Under the pieces are notes generated by a model. The model was given only the letters and a program-made list of their open reading frames with translations. It was not told the origin of the DNA and did not search any database. Source: Sphaerospermopsis torques-reginae ITEP-024 (GTDB lineage Bacteria > Cyanobacteriota > Cyanobacteriia > Cyanobacteriales > Nostocaceae). Taken from it: a DNA stretch of 64,000 nucleotides. This document shows, in pieces, positions 5,987 through 16,707 of this stretch. The translations under genes and the position numbers were made by a program. The first letter of the stretch is position 1; each line of letters opens with the position of its first letter. Location of the stretch: the NCBI RefSeq assembly GCF_019598945.1, contig NZ_CP080598.1, positions 186,001 through 250,000 on the forward strand, written 5' to 3'.

Positions 5987-8788
5987 ATGAACAGCAAAAA
6001 ACCCATTTTTGCAAAATCAGCTTTAAAAATCGCCATTTTATTATCACCGTTACTGTTATCTACAGGTTTTCTGGGTGGAAAACTGCAACTTTCCGCTACT
6101 GCTCAGGTATTATCCAATCAGGAACGGGAAGAATTAAACCGACTACGACAGGAAACCCGCATTCAAAAGCAAGTACAGTCAGACTTTGAGCGTGCTTTTA
6201 CTCGCACGAATACCCTGCTTAATATTTGGTTGACTGTTTTAAGTTTATTTCCTGTGGTTTTAATTGCTACATTATGGTTATTAAGAAAAGCTATAATTAA
6301 GGATATTGTTGACCGTTCAATGCAGCAAATACAAGGAATTGAAAAGCTGCAAACTCAATTAATTACTGTTAATCAAGATGCGGAAAATTTAATTAAAAAT
6401 TCTCAAAATCTCACTCAAGAATTAGCACGGGAAGTTAATAAACTGAAAACCGCAATTAAAGGTGAAGAAGAAAATTTATCTATTCTTTTATCAGATTTAC
6501 CTAAATCAAAACAGGAATTTCTCACAGCTTTAGAAAGAGAAGTTACATCTGCTCAAGCAAATATTAGTGATTTGGAATTTAGGTTAAATACTCAATTAGA
6601 ACAAGTTACTTTATCTGCTCAACAACAAAAAATCACCATTGAAAATGTCAGAAAATTAGAAGCTGAGTTAGTTTCTCAATATAAGCAAATGAAGTCAGCA
6701 GTAGAAAATCAAAAAGATGCTGCTATTAATGATATTGAAACAACTCGTTCTCAATTAATATCTCAACTTCATGGTTTAGAATCGGCAACTTTACAACAAA
6801 AAGAAGATACTTTTGAAAGTATATCACAATCACGCTCAGATTTTACTGATCAGTTATTTCACTTTCAGTCAGATGCTCAACATCAAACAGATATTTTTAT
6901 TGAGAATTTAGAAAAATTAAATAATCTGTTTAAATCCCAACTTTCTGAATTACAAATTGATGCTGAAAACCAACAAGGTAGTTTATTTGATAATTTAAAT
7001 AAATTACAGCTTGAGTTTTCTCAACAACTATCATTATTACAAAATTCTGCTCAAGTTCGTCAACAGGAAATTATTGATAATTTAGCAAAATCAGGTAATG
7101 AGTTGATCTCTCAGTTGTCTGATGTTCATAGTGATATACAGAAAGATATTCAACAACAGAAATCACAGATTTTACAGAATTTACAAAATCTAGAATCTGC
7201 ATCTCTTCAACAAATTAGAGAATTACAAAATGTCGCTGAAGTTCGTCAACAGCAAATTGTTGATAATTTAGAAAAATCAGGTGATGAGTTTATTTCTCAG
7301 TTCGCTGATATTCAAACTGATATTCAACAACAGAAATCACAAATTTTACAGAATTTACAAAATCTAGAATCTGCATCTCTTCAACAAATTAGAGAATTAC
7401 AAAATGTTGCGGAAGTGCGTCAACAACAAATTGTTGAGAATTTAGAAAATTCTGGTGATGAGTTTATTTCTCAGTTTGCTGATATTCAAACTGATATTCA
7501 ACATCAGAAATCACAGATTTTACAGAATTTGCAAAAGTTAGAATTTGAGTCTATGGATCAACTCAGGATTTTACCTAATGTTGCGGAAGTGCGTCAACAG
7601 CAAATAGTTGAGAAATTGCAAAAATCAGGTGATGAGTTTATTTCTCAGTTTGCTGATATTCAAACTGATATTCAAAAACAAAAATCGCAGATTTTACACA
7701 ATTTGCAAAAGTTAGAATCTGAATCTATCAACCAAATTAAGGTTTTACAAAATGTCGCGGAAGTACGTCAACAGCAAATTGTTGAGAATTTAGCAAAGTC
7801 TGGTGATGAGTTTATTTCTCAATTTGTTGATATTCAAAGTAATTTTGAACAACAGAAGTTGAGCATTTTGGAGAAGTTAGAACAGTTAGAAAAATTAGAA
7901 GCTGAATTTGTTAAACAACTTGCAGAATTACAGTTAGATGCTCAAACTCGGAAAGAGTCTATTTTACAAGAGTTAGCAACTATTCAACCTCAATTTATAG
8001 CTGAACCTGAAAATACACAAGTAAATATACAAGTACAAGAACCCGCAACCGAAACAATACCACAAACGATACCAGAAACCACACAACCAGAAGTTGCTGT
8101 TGATGATTATATCAAAGAAGCGGAAACGCTGTTTACAGAAAAACGTTATGAGGATGCTTTAGCAATTTATGAACAAATCGTTAACATTCAACCTGATAAT
8201 GCAGAAGTTTGGTTAAAACGGGGTTTAATTCTTAGTCGTTTAAAAAGATACAAAGATGCGATATTGTCTTACAATAAAGCTATTAAAATTAACCCTGAAT
8301 ATCATCAAGCTTGGTGTGATATTGGTGTAGCTTGTGGTAATTTAGGTAAACACAAAGAAGCATTCAATTGTTTTGATAAAGCTACTCAGATAAAACCAAA
8401 TGATAGTGTAGCTTGGTTAAATCGTGGTTTATCTTTAGTAGAATTGGAACGTTATGAAGATGCGATCGCTTCTTTTGATCAAGCTTTAAAATTTCAACCC
8501 AACTCCCCGAAAATTTGGGATAAACGTGGTTACACCTTGGTAAGATTAGGCAGAGATGACGAAGCAATTACTAATTTCGATAAAGCACTAGAAATTAAAC
8601 CAGACTATGCAAGTGCTTACTATAATAAAGCTGCTTGTTATGCACTACAAAGAGAAGTGGAACTAGCAGTAGAGAATTTGCAAAAAGCAATTGAACTTAA
8701 ACCTAGTTATAAGGAAGATGCAGCTACAGATATAGATTTTGATGATATTAATAAAGAGCAAAGCTTCCAACAATTAATTCAGATTTAG
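5987..8788 (+). CDS. Membrane-anchored coiled-coil/TPR repeat protein
   Basis: About 933 residues from the Met at 5987 (an upstream in-frame start at 5927 has no support). Residues 1-40 resemble a signal or anchor sequence ending ATAQ. A clear membrane span lies near residues 77-98 (IWLTVLSLFPVVLIATLWLL). A very long glutamine-rich coiled coil follows. Within it, five tandem units of 58 residues (the first is 62) start AEVRQQQIV and include GDEFISQFADIQTDIQ. The C-terminal 220 residues are TPR repeats (AWLNRGLSLVELERYEDAI type). A scaffold or sensor at the envelope is plausible, but the function is unknown. A strong hairpin terminator follows the gene. Confidence 0.8.
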   Translation: MNSKKPIFAKSALKIAILLSPLLLSTGFLGGKLQLSATAQVLSNQEREELNRLRQETRIQKQVQSDFERAFTRTNTLLNIWLTVLSLFPVVLIATLWLLRKAIIKDIVDRSMQQIQGIEKLQTQLITVNQDAENLIKNSQNLTQELAREVNKLKTAIKGEEENLSILLSDLPKSKQEFLTALEREVTSAQANISDLEFRLNTQLEQVTLSAQQQKITIENVRKLEAELVSQYKQMKSAVENQKDAAINDIETTRSQLISQLHGLESATLQQKEDTFESISQSRSDFTDQLFHFQSDAQHQTDIFIENLEKLNNLFKSQLSELQIDAENQQGSLFDNLNKLQLEFSQQLSLLQNSAQVRQQEIIDNLAKSGNELISQLSDVHSDIQKDIQQQKSQILQNLQNLESASLQQIRELQNVAEVRQQQIVDNLEKSGDEFISQFADIQTDIQQQKSQILQNLQNLESASLQQIRELQNVAEVRQQQIVENLENSGDEFISQFADIQTDIQHQKSQILQNLQKLEFESMDQLRILPNVAEVRQQQIVEKLQKSGDEFISQFADIQTDIQKQKSQILHNLQKLESESINQIKVLQNVAEVRQQQIVENLAKSGDEFISQFVDIQSNFEQQKLSILEKLEQLEKLEAEFVKQLAELQLDAQTRKESILQELATIQPQFIAEPENTQVNIQVQEPATETIPQTIPETTQPEVAVDDYIKEAETLFTEKRYEDALAIYEQIVNIQPDNAEVWLKRGLILSRLKRYKDAILSYNKAIKINPEYHQAWCDIGVACGNLGKHKEAFNCFDKATQIKPNDSVAWLNRGLSLVELERYEDAIASFDQALKFQPNSPKIWDKRGYTLVRLGRDDEAITNFDKALEIKPDYASAYYNKAACYALQREVELAVENLQKAIELKPSYKEDAATDIDFDDINKEQSFQQLIQI
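7049..7930 (+). repeat. Five tandem 174-bp coding repeats
   Basis: Units start at 7049, 7235, 7409, 7583 and 7757. The first spacing is 186 bp and the next three are exactly 174 bp (58 codons). DNA identity between units 2 and 3 is very high, pointing to recent duplication or gene conversion; the last unit diverges after its first half. Confidence 0.85.
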
Positions 8789-8805
8789 TCATGAGAAATT
8801 AAAAA

Positions 8806-8850
8806 TACCCCTGCATAGTTTCTACACAAATTAGAAGCTATAAAGGGGTA
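8806..8850 (+). terminator. Hairpin terminator after the coiled-coil/TPR gene
   Basis: The arms TACCCCT (8806-8812) and AGGGGTA (8844-8850) pair, extended inward by ATAG/CTAT and TTCT/AGAA pairing. It lies 17 bases past the stop codon. A short T-containing run (ATTTG) follows. Confidence 0.6.
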
Positions 8851-9135
8851 ATTTGAAGTCATTAATGTCTCTTGCAAGGAGAGGGGGATGGAGCAGAGAA
8901 ATTGAACAATAGGTAAGCTGCAATTGTGCAAGGAAAAGCCTTAACAACAACGTAGTTTCCTTTCTAGGAAATCCTATCAATACCTCTTGATTGAAGATAT
9001 AACTTATTTCTCCCATACCTCATCTATCTAGAGAAATAGTCAAAATCTACCCTAGTAAATATTGACCAATATTCAGGTTATATGATATGAAACAGTTTTT
9101 TGAATTGATTTTGAATTTTTAACTAGAAATTTAGA
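8851..9135. other. Spacer without a supported gene
   Basis: Only a 61-codon open frame on the minus strand is present, without family resemblance or ribosome-binding site. I see nothing else here that I can support. Confidence 0.5.
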
Positions 9136-9675
9136 CTATACAGACAACCGCAGACAAGGACACTTTTGCATAAATTCAGATGCTTTATTTTTAGCATTCA
9201 CATTATTAATATGTGTGAGCGTTGGTTTAATAATACCACTAAATAAATCATCTAAACCATAGGGTGTGAAAAATTGCCATTCTCCTTTTTGATCCATCCG
9301 CACACCAACAGCGGTTGCAGTGTGTAACCAATCTTTAATTCCATCTTCTGTACTGTAATATATAGTTCTACCTGTCCGCCATCTACCAAAACTAGCTTGA
9401 TTTTTAACATCAAATTCATACTGAGGAAATTGTGTAGTGAGAATTGATTTTGCTTGTTGTTCTTGTTCTCGTGTTCCCTGTAAATCAAAAAAAGCAATAT
9501 CAAAATCTTTGATGAATAATTGACATTTTTCACCAAATAGGTTAGACCATACGGTATTGCGTACTGCTCCCCCTGCTAACCACCAGTTGAGTAAGTTGAG
9601 TTGAGCAATGTGTGGTAGTACATCTGCAATTACGGAATCGGAGAGAATAGTTTTTAAGTTTGTAGAATCACTCAT
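9136..9675 (-). CDS. Nucleotidyltransferase-fold protein (PF06042 type)
   Basis: 179 residues. The N-terminal WLAGGAVRNTVW (about 31-42) and KDFDIAFFD (about 55-63) supply the G-G-x-x-R and D-x-D features of the pol-beta nucleotidyltransferase superfamily. FGRWRTGRTIYYS and the later FTPYGLDDLFSGIIKPT match the pattern of the uncharacterised PF06042 group. The substrate is unknown. The C-terminus KCPCLRLSV follows the usual family end. It stands alone and divergent from miaB. Confidence 0.75.
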   Translation of the reverse strand: MSDSTNLKTILSDSVIADVLPHIAQLNLLNWWLAGGAVRNTVWSNLFGEKCQLFIKDFDIAFFDLQGTREQEQQAKSILTTQFPQYEFDVKNQASFGRWRTGRTIYYSTEDGIKDWLHTATAVGVRMDQKGEWQFFTPYGLDDLFSGIIKPTLTHINNVNAKNKASEFMQKCPCLRLSV

Positions 9676-9890
9676 GGTTTATTGCACAACTTGAAAATAC
9701 AGATAAAGTCATTTATTGACAAGTATCATAACAAGTATGATAAAATGCTTTGGATGACTAGAGTTCAGAAATGAAGCAGAGAACTCAGAGAAATAAATAA
9801 CGCAGAGTTTTATAACCTACAAAGGCTACGGCTTTTGATAAAATGGTGAATAGACTTAAAATACATGATATTTATTAAGCGTAATTTCCC

Positions 9891-11255
9891 ATGACCACTT
9901 CTTCCCGTCGTTATCACATTACTACTTTTGGCTGCCAAATGAATAAGGCCGATTCAGAGCGCATGGCTGGCATCCTAGAAGACATGGGCTTTGAATGGTC
10001 AGAAGATCCTAATGATGCTAATGTGATTCTTTATAATACTTGCACGATTAGAGATAATGCAGAACAAAAAGTTTATTCTTATTTGGGTAGACAAGCAAAA
10101 CGCAAACATAAAGAACCTGATTTAACTTTGGTAGTTGCTGGGTGTGTAGCACAACAGGAAGGTGAGTCTTTACTGCGTCGTGTTCCTGAGTTAGATTTAG
10201 TAATGGGACCCCAACACGCTAACCGTCTTAAAGATTTGCTAGAGTCGGTTTTTGAAGGTAATCAAGTTGTGGCTACGGAAGAAGTACATATTTTAGAGGA
10301 TATTACCCAACCAAGGCGAGATAGTAAAGTGACTGCTTGGGTAAATGTGATTTATGGTTGTAATGAACGTTGTACTTATTGTGTAGTTCCTAATGTGCGG
10401 GGTGTGGAACAGTCTCGCACACCAGAAGCTATCCGTGCGGAAATTGAAACTTTAGGAAAACAAGGTTACAAAGAAATTACCCTTTTAGGTCAAAATATTG
10501 ACGCTTATGGGCGAGATTTACCCGGTTCAACTCCTGAAGGTCGGCATTTGCACACTTTGACAGATTTACTGTATTTTGTCCATGATGTGCCGGGAATTGA
10601 AAGAATCAGATTTGCTACCAGTCATCCCCGTTATTTTACGGAAAGGTTAATTAAAGCCTGTGCGGAATTACCCAAGGTTTGCGAACATTTCCACATTCCT
10701 TTCCAGTCTGGGGATAATGAAGTGTTGAAAGCAATGTCACGGGGTTATACTCAGGAGAAATACAGAAGGATTATTGATACCATCCGTAAATATATGCCAG
10801 ATGCGTCTATTAGTGCGGATGCTATTGTGGGTTTTCCTGGGGAGACAGAGGAACAGTTTGAAAATACCCTGAAATTAGTAGATGATATTGGTTTTGATTT
10901 GTTGAATACTGCTGCTTATTCGCCACGACCGGGAACACCTGCGGCGTTGTGGGATAATCAGTTAAGCGAGGAAGTGAAGAGCGATCGCCTACAAAGATTA
11001 AATCATTTAGTGGCGATTAAAGCAGCCGAGCGATCGCAGCGTTACTTTGGCAGAATTGAAGAAGTCTTAGTTGAAGATCAAAACAGCAAAGATCCAACTC
11101 AGGTGATGGGAAGAACAGGAGGAAACCGGCTGACTTTCTTTACAGGAGATATCAAAGAACTGAAAGGAAAAATAGTCAAGGTAAAAATTACCGAAGTTCG
11201 CGCTTTTAGTTTAAGTGGTGAACCTGTAGAGGTGCGGGAAGCGGTAGCTGTTTGA
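9891..11255 (+). CDS. miaB: tRNA-2-methylthio-N6-dimethylallyladenosine synthase MiaB
   Basis: A 454-residue radical-SAM methylthiotransferase that adds the 2-methylthio group to i6A37 in tRNAs reading UNN codons. The N-terminal UPF0004 domain has the second-cluster cysteines C15 ([10 protein letters not shown]), C51 ([10 protein letters not shown]) and C85 (AGCVAQQEG). The radical-SAM cluster motif CNERCTYC gives C157, C161 and C164. A C-terminal TRAM domain occupies the last 65 residues ([12 protein letters not shown]...). All catalytic residues are present and length is standard. The stop codon is followed directly by GGTGACA-type heptamers. Confidence 0.97.
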   Translation: MTTSSRRYHITTFGCQMNKADSERMAGILEDMGFEWSEDPNDANVILYNTCTIRDNAEQKVYSYLGRQAKRKHKEPDLTLVVAGCVAQQEGESLLRRVPELDLVMGPQHANRLKDLLESVFEGNQVVATEEVHILEDITQPRRDSKVTAWVNVIYGCNERCTYCVVPNVRGVEQSRTPEAIRAEIETLGKQGYKEITLLGQNIDAYGRDLPGSTPEGRHLHTLTDLLYFVHDVPGIERIRFATSHPRYFTERLIKACAELPKVCEHFHIPFQSGDNEVLKAMSRGYTQEKYRRIIDTIRKYMPDASISADAIVGFPGETEEQFENTLKLVDDIGFDLLNTAAYSPRPGTPAALWDNQLSEEVKSDRLQRLNHLVAIKAAERSQRYFGRIEEVLVEDQNSKDPTQVMGRTGGNRLTFFTGDIKELKGKIVKVKITEVRAFSLSGEPVEVREAVAV

Positions 11256-11283
11256 GGTGACAGGTGACAGGTAACAGGTAACA
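11256..11283. repeat. STRR heptamer array (GGTGACA/GGTAACA)
   Basis: Two copies of GGTGACA and two of GGTAACA start at the base after the miaB stop codon. Confidence 0.8.
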
Positions 11284-11398
11284 GTAAGGGTTTAGATTTT
11301 CGTAGGTTGGGTTGAACAAAGTGAAACCCAACCAAACCTTGTAAATGTTGGGTTTCGTTCCTCAACCCAACCTACATACTAAGAAGGAGATAAATAAA

Positions 11399-11584
11399 AT
11401 GTCACAAGAAGAGTTTCAACAAAAAATCTTAAATTCACTCGAAGAATTAAAAACTGATGTGGCAAAATCAAATGAGAAATTTGAGGTATACAGGCAAGCT
11501 ACGCAGTCACTGGTTAATTTGGCTTTCGGTTTGATTGCCAGCGCTACGATAATTACGGTGGTGTCGTCAGTTTTTAAGAGGTAA
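11399..11584 (+). CDS. Small membrane protein, unknown function
   Basis: 61 residues from MSQEEFQQKI. I chose this start because AAGGAGAT lies 9 bases upstream; a longer frame from 11345 runs through a dispersed repeat (TTGGGTTTCGTTCCTCAACC). The N-terminal 35 residues form a charged helix and the C-terminal part is one membrane span (NLAFGLIASATIITVVSSVF). I do not recognise the family. Confidence 0.6.
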   Translation: MSQEEFQQKILNSLEELKTDVAKSNEKFEVYRQATQSLVNLAFGLIASATIITVVSSVFKR

Positions 11585-11750
11585 AGCTGTAACCATAATA
11601 GTTCGGACATGATCAATCCTTACCTCAAATAACCAGTTTGCTATTTTTGCCGTTTTTTCTTCACCAGAAATGAATACAATGACTGTTAATGCTAGATAAT
11701 AGGAAAGCCTTAACATTTACTAACAGCCCGGAAAAGAAGTAATAATCATT

Positions 11751-13544
11751 ATGCGAACTCACTATTGCGGCGAACTCCGACAAGAGCATATTGGAGAAAC
11801 TGTAACATTATACGGTTGGGTAGACCGTCGCCGCGATCATGGGGGTGTGATATTCTTGGATTTACGCGATCGCTCTGGTATTGTGCAAATTGTTAGCGAT
11901 CCCCAACGCACCCCAGACTCCTACGAACTGGCTAACACCATACGTAATGAATACGTTGTAGAAATCACTGGTAGAGTTACCCAACGCCCCGCAGAATCAC
12001 TTAATCCCCGCATCCCGACCGGTGAAGTAGAAATTTACGCTGATAAAATTCACATCCTCAACGCTGTTCGTAAACAGTTACCTTTTCAGGTTTCCACCGC
12101 AGACACGGAAAACGTGCGGGAAGACTTGCGCTTAAAATATCGTTATTTAGACTTACGACGCGATCGCATGGCGCAAAATATGCAACTGCGTCACCAAGTT
12201 GTTAAAGCAATGCGGCGTTATTTAGAAGATAACGAAGGTTTCATAGAAATAGAAACCCCTGTACTTACCCGTTCCACTCCCGAAGGTGCAAGAGATTATA
12301 TTCTTCCCAGTCGCGTTAATGAAGGGGAATGGTTCGCTTTACCTCAGTCACCGCAACTATTCAAACAAATATTGATGGTATCCGGGATGGATAGATACTA
12401 TCAAATTGCGAGATGTTTCCGTGATGAAGACTTGCGCGCAGACAGACAACCAGAGTTTACCCAGTTAGACATGGAAATGAGTTTCATGTCACAAGAGGAA
12501 ATAATTGAACTCAACGAAAATTTAGTTTGTCATATTTTCAAAATAGTCAAAAATATTGACTTACCCCGTCCTTTTCCGCGTCTAACTTATAAAGATGCGA
12601 TGAATAAATATGGCAGTGATAAACCAGATACCCGCTATGGTTTAGAATTAGTTGATGTTTCCGATGTTTTAAAAGATTCGGGTTTTAAAGTTTTTAAAGA
12701 TGCCATTTCTAAAGGTGGAATTGTGAAAATTCTCCCCATTCCTAACGGTAATGATGCTATTTCCAATGTTCGCATTAAACCCGGTGGAGATATTTTCAAA
12801 GAAGCAACAGAAGCAGGAGCTAAAGGTTTAGCTTATATTCGCGTGCGGGATAATGGAGAAATTGACACCATTGGCGCGATTAAAGATAATTTGACACCGG
12901 AACAAAAACAGGAAATTTTAACTAGAACTGGTGCAAAAGATGGTCATTTATTATTATTTGCTGCTGCTGATACAGGAACAGTAAATAAAACATTGGATAG
13001 GTTGCGTCAGTTTGTTGCTAGGGAATTTAATTTAATTCCAGAAGGGAAAAATAACTTCCTGTGGATCACAGATTTCCCAATGTTTGAATGGAATGCAGAT
13101 GAGAAAAGATTAGAAGCATTACATCACCCATTTACCGCACCCCATCCCGATGATTTACATGACTTGAAAACCGCCCGCGCTCAAGCTTACGACTTAGTTT
13201 TAAATGGTTTTGAAGTCGGTGGTGGCAGTCTGCGAATTTATCAAAGAGAAGTGCAATCACAGGTATTTGAAACTATTGGTTTATCTACCGAAGAAGCACA
13301 AAATAAATTCGGCTTTTTATTAGAAGCTTTTGAATATGGGACACCTCCTCATGGTGGTATTGCCTATGGTTTAGATCGCTTGGTAATGTTGTTAGCTGGA
13401 GAAGAATCAATTCGTGATGTAATTGCTTTCCCCAAGACACAACAAGCACGCTGTTTATTAACAGATGCACCTTCTGGAGTGGATGGGAAACAGTTGAAAG
13501 AACTTCATGTTGCTTCGACGGTGAAACCCAAAGTGAAAGAGTAA
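11751..13544 (+). CDS. aspS: Aspartyl-tRNA synthetase
   Basis: 597 residues, the size of the bacterial-type enzyme with the GAD insertion domain. An N-terminal OB-fold anticodon-binding domain ([20 protein letters not shown]) is followed by class II motifs: motif 2 around [20 protein letters not shown], with the aspartate-binding region QSPQLFKQ just before, and motif 3 at [15 protein letters not shown] near the C-terminus. Because cyanobacteria often lack AsnRS, the enzyme may charge both tRNA-Asp and tRNA-Asn; this cannot be decided from the sequence. A perfect inverted repeat follows the gene. Confidence 0.97.
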   Translation: MRTHYCGELRQEHIGETVTLYGWVDRRRDHGGVIFLDLRDRSGIVQIVSDPQRTPDSYELANTIRNEYVVEITGRVTQRPAESLNPRIPTGEVEIYADKIHILNAVRKQLPFQVSTADTENVREDLRLKYRYLDLRRDRMAQNMQLRHQVVKAMRRYLEDNEGFIEIETPVLTRSTPEGARDYILPSRVNEGEWFALPQSPQLFKQILMVSGMDRYYQIARCFRDEDLRADRQPEFTQLDMEMSFMSQEEIIELNENLVCHIFKIVKNIDLPRPFPRLTYKDAMNKYGSDKPDTRYGLELVDVSDVLKDSGFKVFKDAISKGGIVKILPIPNGNDAISNVRIKPGGDIFKEATEAGAKGLAYIRVRDNGEIDTIGAIKDNLTPEQKQEILTRTGAKDGHLLLFAAADTGTVNKTLDRLRQFVAREFNLIPEGKNNFLWITDFPMFEWNADEKRLEALHHPFTAPHPDDLHDLKTARAQAYDLVLNGFEVGGGSLRIYQREVQSQVFETIGLSTEEAQNKFGFLLEAFEYGTPPHGGIAYGLDRLVMLLAGEESIRDVIAFPKTQQARCLLTDAPSGVDGKQLKELHVASTVKPKVKE

Positions 13545-13554
13545 TTTTAAGATC

Positions 13555-13610
13555 CCCGACTTCTGTAAATAAATCATATTTGATGAAGATGATTAAATTA
13601 AGAAGTCGGG
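13555..13610. terminator. Inverted repeat between aspS and the convergent gene
   Basis: The arms CCCGACTTCT (13555-13564) and AGAAGTCGGG (13601-13610) are perfectly complementary with a 36-base spacer. The same CCCGACTTCT core recurs near 16665 (partly), 42604 and 50303, so it is a dispersed repeat. It could act as a bidirectional terminator between convergent genes. Confidence 0.5.
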
Positions 13611-13632
13611 TATCTGGATATTTTGATTAATT

Positions 13633-14253
13633 TTAATTTAAAATCCCTACTAAAATTTTCATTAATATCTCTAAATCCGTAGGAACTCGATATAACATTA
13701 AGTCTTGAGTTATGATTCTTTCATCACGTTGAAAACTGCCAAATTGCCATATATCTCCTGTGGTTACAGCACCATATAATATTGGTTCGTTTCCTGATAT
13801 CCATTCATTTACAGCAATTAATTCTACTGCAAGTTGAGTAAAACCGCGTGTTAAATCTGCTTGTTTTGCTTCTACAACTAATATTTGATGTTGAGTTTGC
13901 AAGTAATAATCTAAGTCACCTCGTAAAAATTGGTTGATTTCAATGGGATATTCAATATTAATTGTTGCTTGGGTAATGTGGGCAATTTCTAATAAAATAG
14001 GAGCAATTAATACTTCTCTCCGTGCTGCTTCGCTAGTTAAACTTACTCTTTGAATTGCTTCTTCTAATCTTTCTTTTAAGTCATTTAATCTAGTAATTTG
14101 ATTGTTAGTTGTTGGAAAATTAATATTACTTTTGATTAAGGTTGCTCCTAGTTCTTGTAAAATATCCGCAGGTGCAAATCTTAAATCAAAGTATTTACGA
14201 AAGGTGTAGGTTTCACTGGGTTTGAGAATTTGCGGACGATGGGGGGTAGTCAT
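13633..14253 (-). CDS. Putative PD-(D/E)XK nuclease-fold protein
   Basis: 206 residues. A nuclease-like core is visible as RGDLDYYL (about 111-118) followed by ILVVEAKQADL (about 124-134), giving D113 or D115 with E128-x-K130. The N-terminal half is helical with FRKYFDLRFAPADIL and a stretch with RREVLIAPIL, seen in cyanobacterial hypothetical proteins. The function is unknown. It faces a decayed Mrr-type fragment at 14372-14785, so both could be remains of a small restriction or defence patch. Confidence 0.55.
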   Translation of the reverse strand: MTTPHRPQILKPSETYTFRKYFDLRFAPADILQELGATLIKSNINFPTTNNQITRLNDLKERLEEAIQRVSLTSEAARREVLIAPILLEIAHITQATINIEYPIEINQFLRGDLDYYLQTQHQILVVEAKQADLTRGFTQLAVELIAVNEWISGNEPILYGAVTTGDIWQFGSFQRDERIITQDLMLYRVPTDLEILMKILVGILN

Positions 14254-14371
14254 AAGGTTGTAAGTTATATTGTAGGTTTTTTATTGTCTATATTATAGAT
14301 TTTATTTCACGCAGAGACGCAGAGGCGCAGAGGAGAGGATAAAAAGTTGTTCACCTGACTTTTTTGAAAGG

Positions 14372-14785
14372 TTGGTAGTAGATTTATTGGTGAAAATGGG
14401 TTATGGTGGTTCAAGACGTGATGCAGGGAGAGCAATTGGTAAAGCTGGAGATGGGGGAATTGATGGAATAATTAAAGAAGATAAATTAGGTTTAGATATT
14501 GTTTACATTCAAGCTAAAAAATGGGATAATACAGTTGTTGGTAGACCGGAAATTCAAAAATTTGTCGGTGCTTTACATGGACAAAGAGCAAGAAAAGGTG
14601 TTTTTATCACCACTTCTAAATTCTCTCAAGATGCTAGAGAATATGTATCTATAATAGATAGTAAGATTGTTTTAATAGATGGACAAGAATTAGCTCAATT
14701 AATGATTGATAATCATGTGGGTGTATCAACTGTCTCTATTTACGAGATTAAAAAAATAGATTCAGACTATTTTACAGACGAGTAA
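14372..14785 (+). pseudogene. Mrr-type restriction endonuclease, N-terminally truncated
   Basis: The 137-residue frame is the catalytic half of Mrr, an endonuclease that cuts modified DNA: GDGGIDGII (about 26-34), then IVYIQAKKW (about 43-51) with the Mrr-type Q-x-K in place of E-x-K, then GVFITTSKFSQDA and ELAQLMIDNHVGVS. The frame is open further upstream (CSPDFFERLVVDLL), but has no ATG and runs into a tandem repeat (ACGCAGAG type, about 14307-14335). The N-terminal winged-helix domain and start are missing. A short protein from the TTG at 14372 cannot be excluded. A second copy of the same type of repeat follows at 14806-14830, so the fragment is bracketed by it. Confidence 0.65.
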
Positions 14786-14875
14786 TCAAAAACCTCAATC
14801 TTCCTCTCTGCGCCTCTGCGTCTCTGCGTGAGCTATGCTAAAAAACAGGGGAAAATCGAAAATCCCCTGTCACCT

Positions 14876-16225
14876 TTACCGACAAACTTCTACCAAAGTA
14901 TTAGTGAAATTAGGATAAGAAATAGCCGCAGCTTCAGCACGGTGAATAGTCGTAGTTCCACTAGCATTCAGAGCAGCGATCGCTAAACTCATTCCGATTC
15001 TATGATCTGTATGACTATCTACCTCTGCACCCACCAAAGCATTACCACCAGTAATTTCCATCCCATCAGGTAATTCTGTAATTTTACCGCCCATTTTATT
15101 TAATTGTTGCGCCATTACGGTAATGCGATCGCTCTCTTTAACTCGCAATTCTGCCGCATCTCTAATAATGGTTGTCCCTTCCGCAAAGGTGGCAGCTACT
15201 GCTAAAATGGGAATTTCATCAATTAATCTCGGTATAATATCCCCAGCAATAGTACAGCTTTTTAACTGACTAGAACGCACCCGCACATCTGCAACCGGTT
15301 CTCCTGCAACTTCCCGTTGATTTTCTAGCTGGATATCTGCACCCATCATTGCCAAAGCTTCTAAAATTCCCGTGCGGGTGGGGTTAACACCAACATTTTC
15401 CACCACTAACTCAGAACCGGGAACAATAGAACCCGCAACTAACCAAAAGGCCGCAGAACTAATATCACCAGGAACAACAACTTTTTGACCGTATAATTTG
15501 GCATTACCTGTCACAGTCACGCTGTTGGTTTCCGGGTCTATACTTAATTCTGCCCCAAACGCCTTTAACATCCGTTCACTGTGATCCCGTGATAAAGCGG
15601 GTTCGGTGACGGTAGTTTTTCCTTCGGTGTTCAAACCTGCAAGTAAAATACAAGACTTGACTTGTGCTGAGGCGATGGGTGAATGATAATGAATCGGTTT
15701 GAGTGCTTGTCCTTGAACTGCTAAAGGTGCTAAAGTATTACCCTTGCGTCCCCAAATTTCAGCAGCCATTTGTTGTAAAGGTTTGACAACACGGGACATA
15801 GGACGCGATCGCAACGAGTCATCACCTGTCACCGTAAAAAACCGCCCTGGATGGGAAGCTAACAACCCCAACATTAACCGGATAGTTGTACCAGAGTTAC
15901 CCGCGTTCAACACATCTACAGGTTCTTGAAAATTACCCAAACCAATACCTTTAACCCGCACCAACTCTGTATTTAATTCGGAAATTTCCGCACCAAGCGC
16001 CCGGAAACAGTGAGCAGTGCTACGGGGATCTTCACCTAACAGCAGTCCTTGAATCTCAGTTTCACCTTCCGCGATCGCACCTAACATCAAAGCCCGATGG
16101 GAAATAGATTTATCACCAGGAATACTGATACGACCTTGTAGAGACAGTCCAGAGGGAGGACGCTGAATAATTAAGTTTTGAGAAGCGTTTTCTTGAGTTT
16201 TTAAAGTTATAATAGCAGCCGACAT
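14876..16225 (-). CDS. aroA: 3-phosphoshikimate 1-carboxyvinyltransferase (EPSP synthase)
   Basis: 449 residues. The enzyme joins phosphoenolpyruvate to shikimate-3-phosphate in aromatic amino acid synthesis. Visible motifs are the N-terminal [15 protein letters not shown] (phosphate-binding Lys), [25 protein letters not shown], the central [29 protein letters not shown] with the catalytic Asp, and [10 protein letters not shown]. Length and motif order are normal. NAGNSGT rather than NAGTAMR suggests the class II subtype; that reading is by eye only. Confidence 0.96.
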   Translation of the reverse strand: MSAAIITLKTQENASQNLIIQRPPSGLSLQGRISIPGDKSISHRALMLGAIAEGETEIQGLLLGEDPRSTAHCFRALGAEISELNTELVRVKGIGLGNFQEPVDVLNAGNSGTTIRLMLGLLASHPGRFFTVTGDDSLRSRPMSRVVKPLQQMAAEIWGRKGNTLAPLAVQGQALKPIHYHSPIASAQVKSCILLAGLNTEGKTTVTEPALSRDHSERMLKAFGAELSIDPETNSVTVTGNAKLYGQKVVVPGDISSAAFWLVAGSIVPGSELVVENVGVNPTRTGILEALAMMGADIQLENQREVAGEPVADVRVRSSQLKSCTIAGDIIPRLIDEIPILAVAATFAEGTTIIRDAAELRVKESDRITVMAQQLNKMGGKITELPDGMEITGGNALVGAEVDSHTDHRIGMSLAIAALNASGTTTIHRAEAAAISYPNFTNTLVEVCR

Positions 16226-16661
16226 TATGATACACTAGCTTTTGAATAGGCCGGAAATCTGGCAGTGACTTCAGATGCTGCCACTGCTTCATTCCTCCCT
16301 ACTATCCTACCGCTTTTCATAGTCCGCAACCCACTCCAATCAGCCCCAGTTTAGACTAGCATTTTTTTAAATCTTGACAAAAATATTCACAACCTTGATA
16401 CACAGACTGATGATAGCCAGAAAAAACATTGTTTTCGGGTTTTAGCTTTCCATCCTAGCCGTTTGCATCTTGATTTGTGTAGATTAACAAATTAGTAGAG
16501 GGAGCAATGCGATTTTGTGGGATGACCCCACCGGAAGAGCGATCGCTAAATAAATATTAAGTAGTAATTAGCAATTTAATACAAGACTAAAGTAATATTA
16601 CTTAAAGAGTTCAGCCTGAAAAAAGAAGTCTATTGTAACGAACAGAAAAAGTAAATAATCA
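16226..16661. other. Spacer between thyX and aroA
   Basis: About 435 bases without a supported gene. A TTGACA at 16374 and a short complementary pair (GGCAGTGACTTCAGATGCTGCCACTG, 16261-16286) are visible. The latter would lie in the aroA leader. No riboswitch family is recognised. Confidence 0.4.
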
Positions 16662-16692
16662 GATACCCGAATTCTTGAAGAAATCGGGTATC
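16662..16692 (-). terminator. Hairpin after thyX
   Basis: The arms GATACCCGA (16662-16670) and TCGGGTATC (16684-16692) are perfect with a 13-base loop. It lies just past the thyX stop on its strand. The U-run is weak, so this may be a dispersed repeat acting as a terminator. Confidence 0.5.
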
Positions 16693-16707
16693 TATCCATC
16701 TTTGATT

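Noticed and set aside
8831-9016. 61-codon ORF on the minus strand
   Set aside because: No ribosome-binding site, no family resemblance, and it overlaps the terminator arm at its 3' end.
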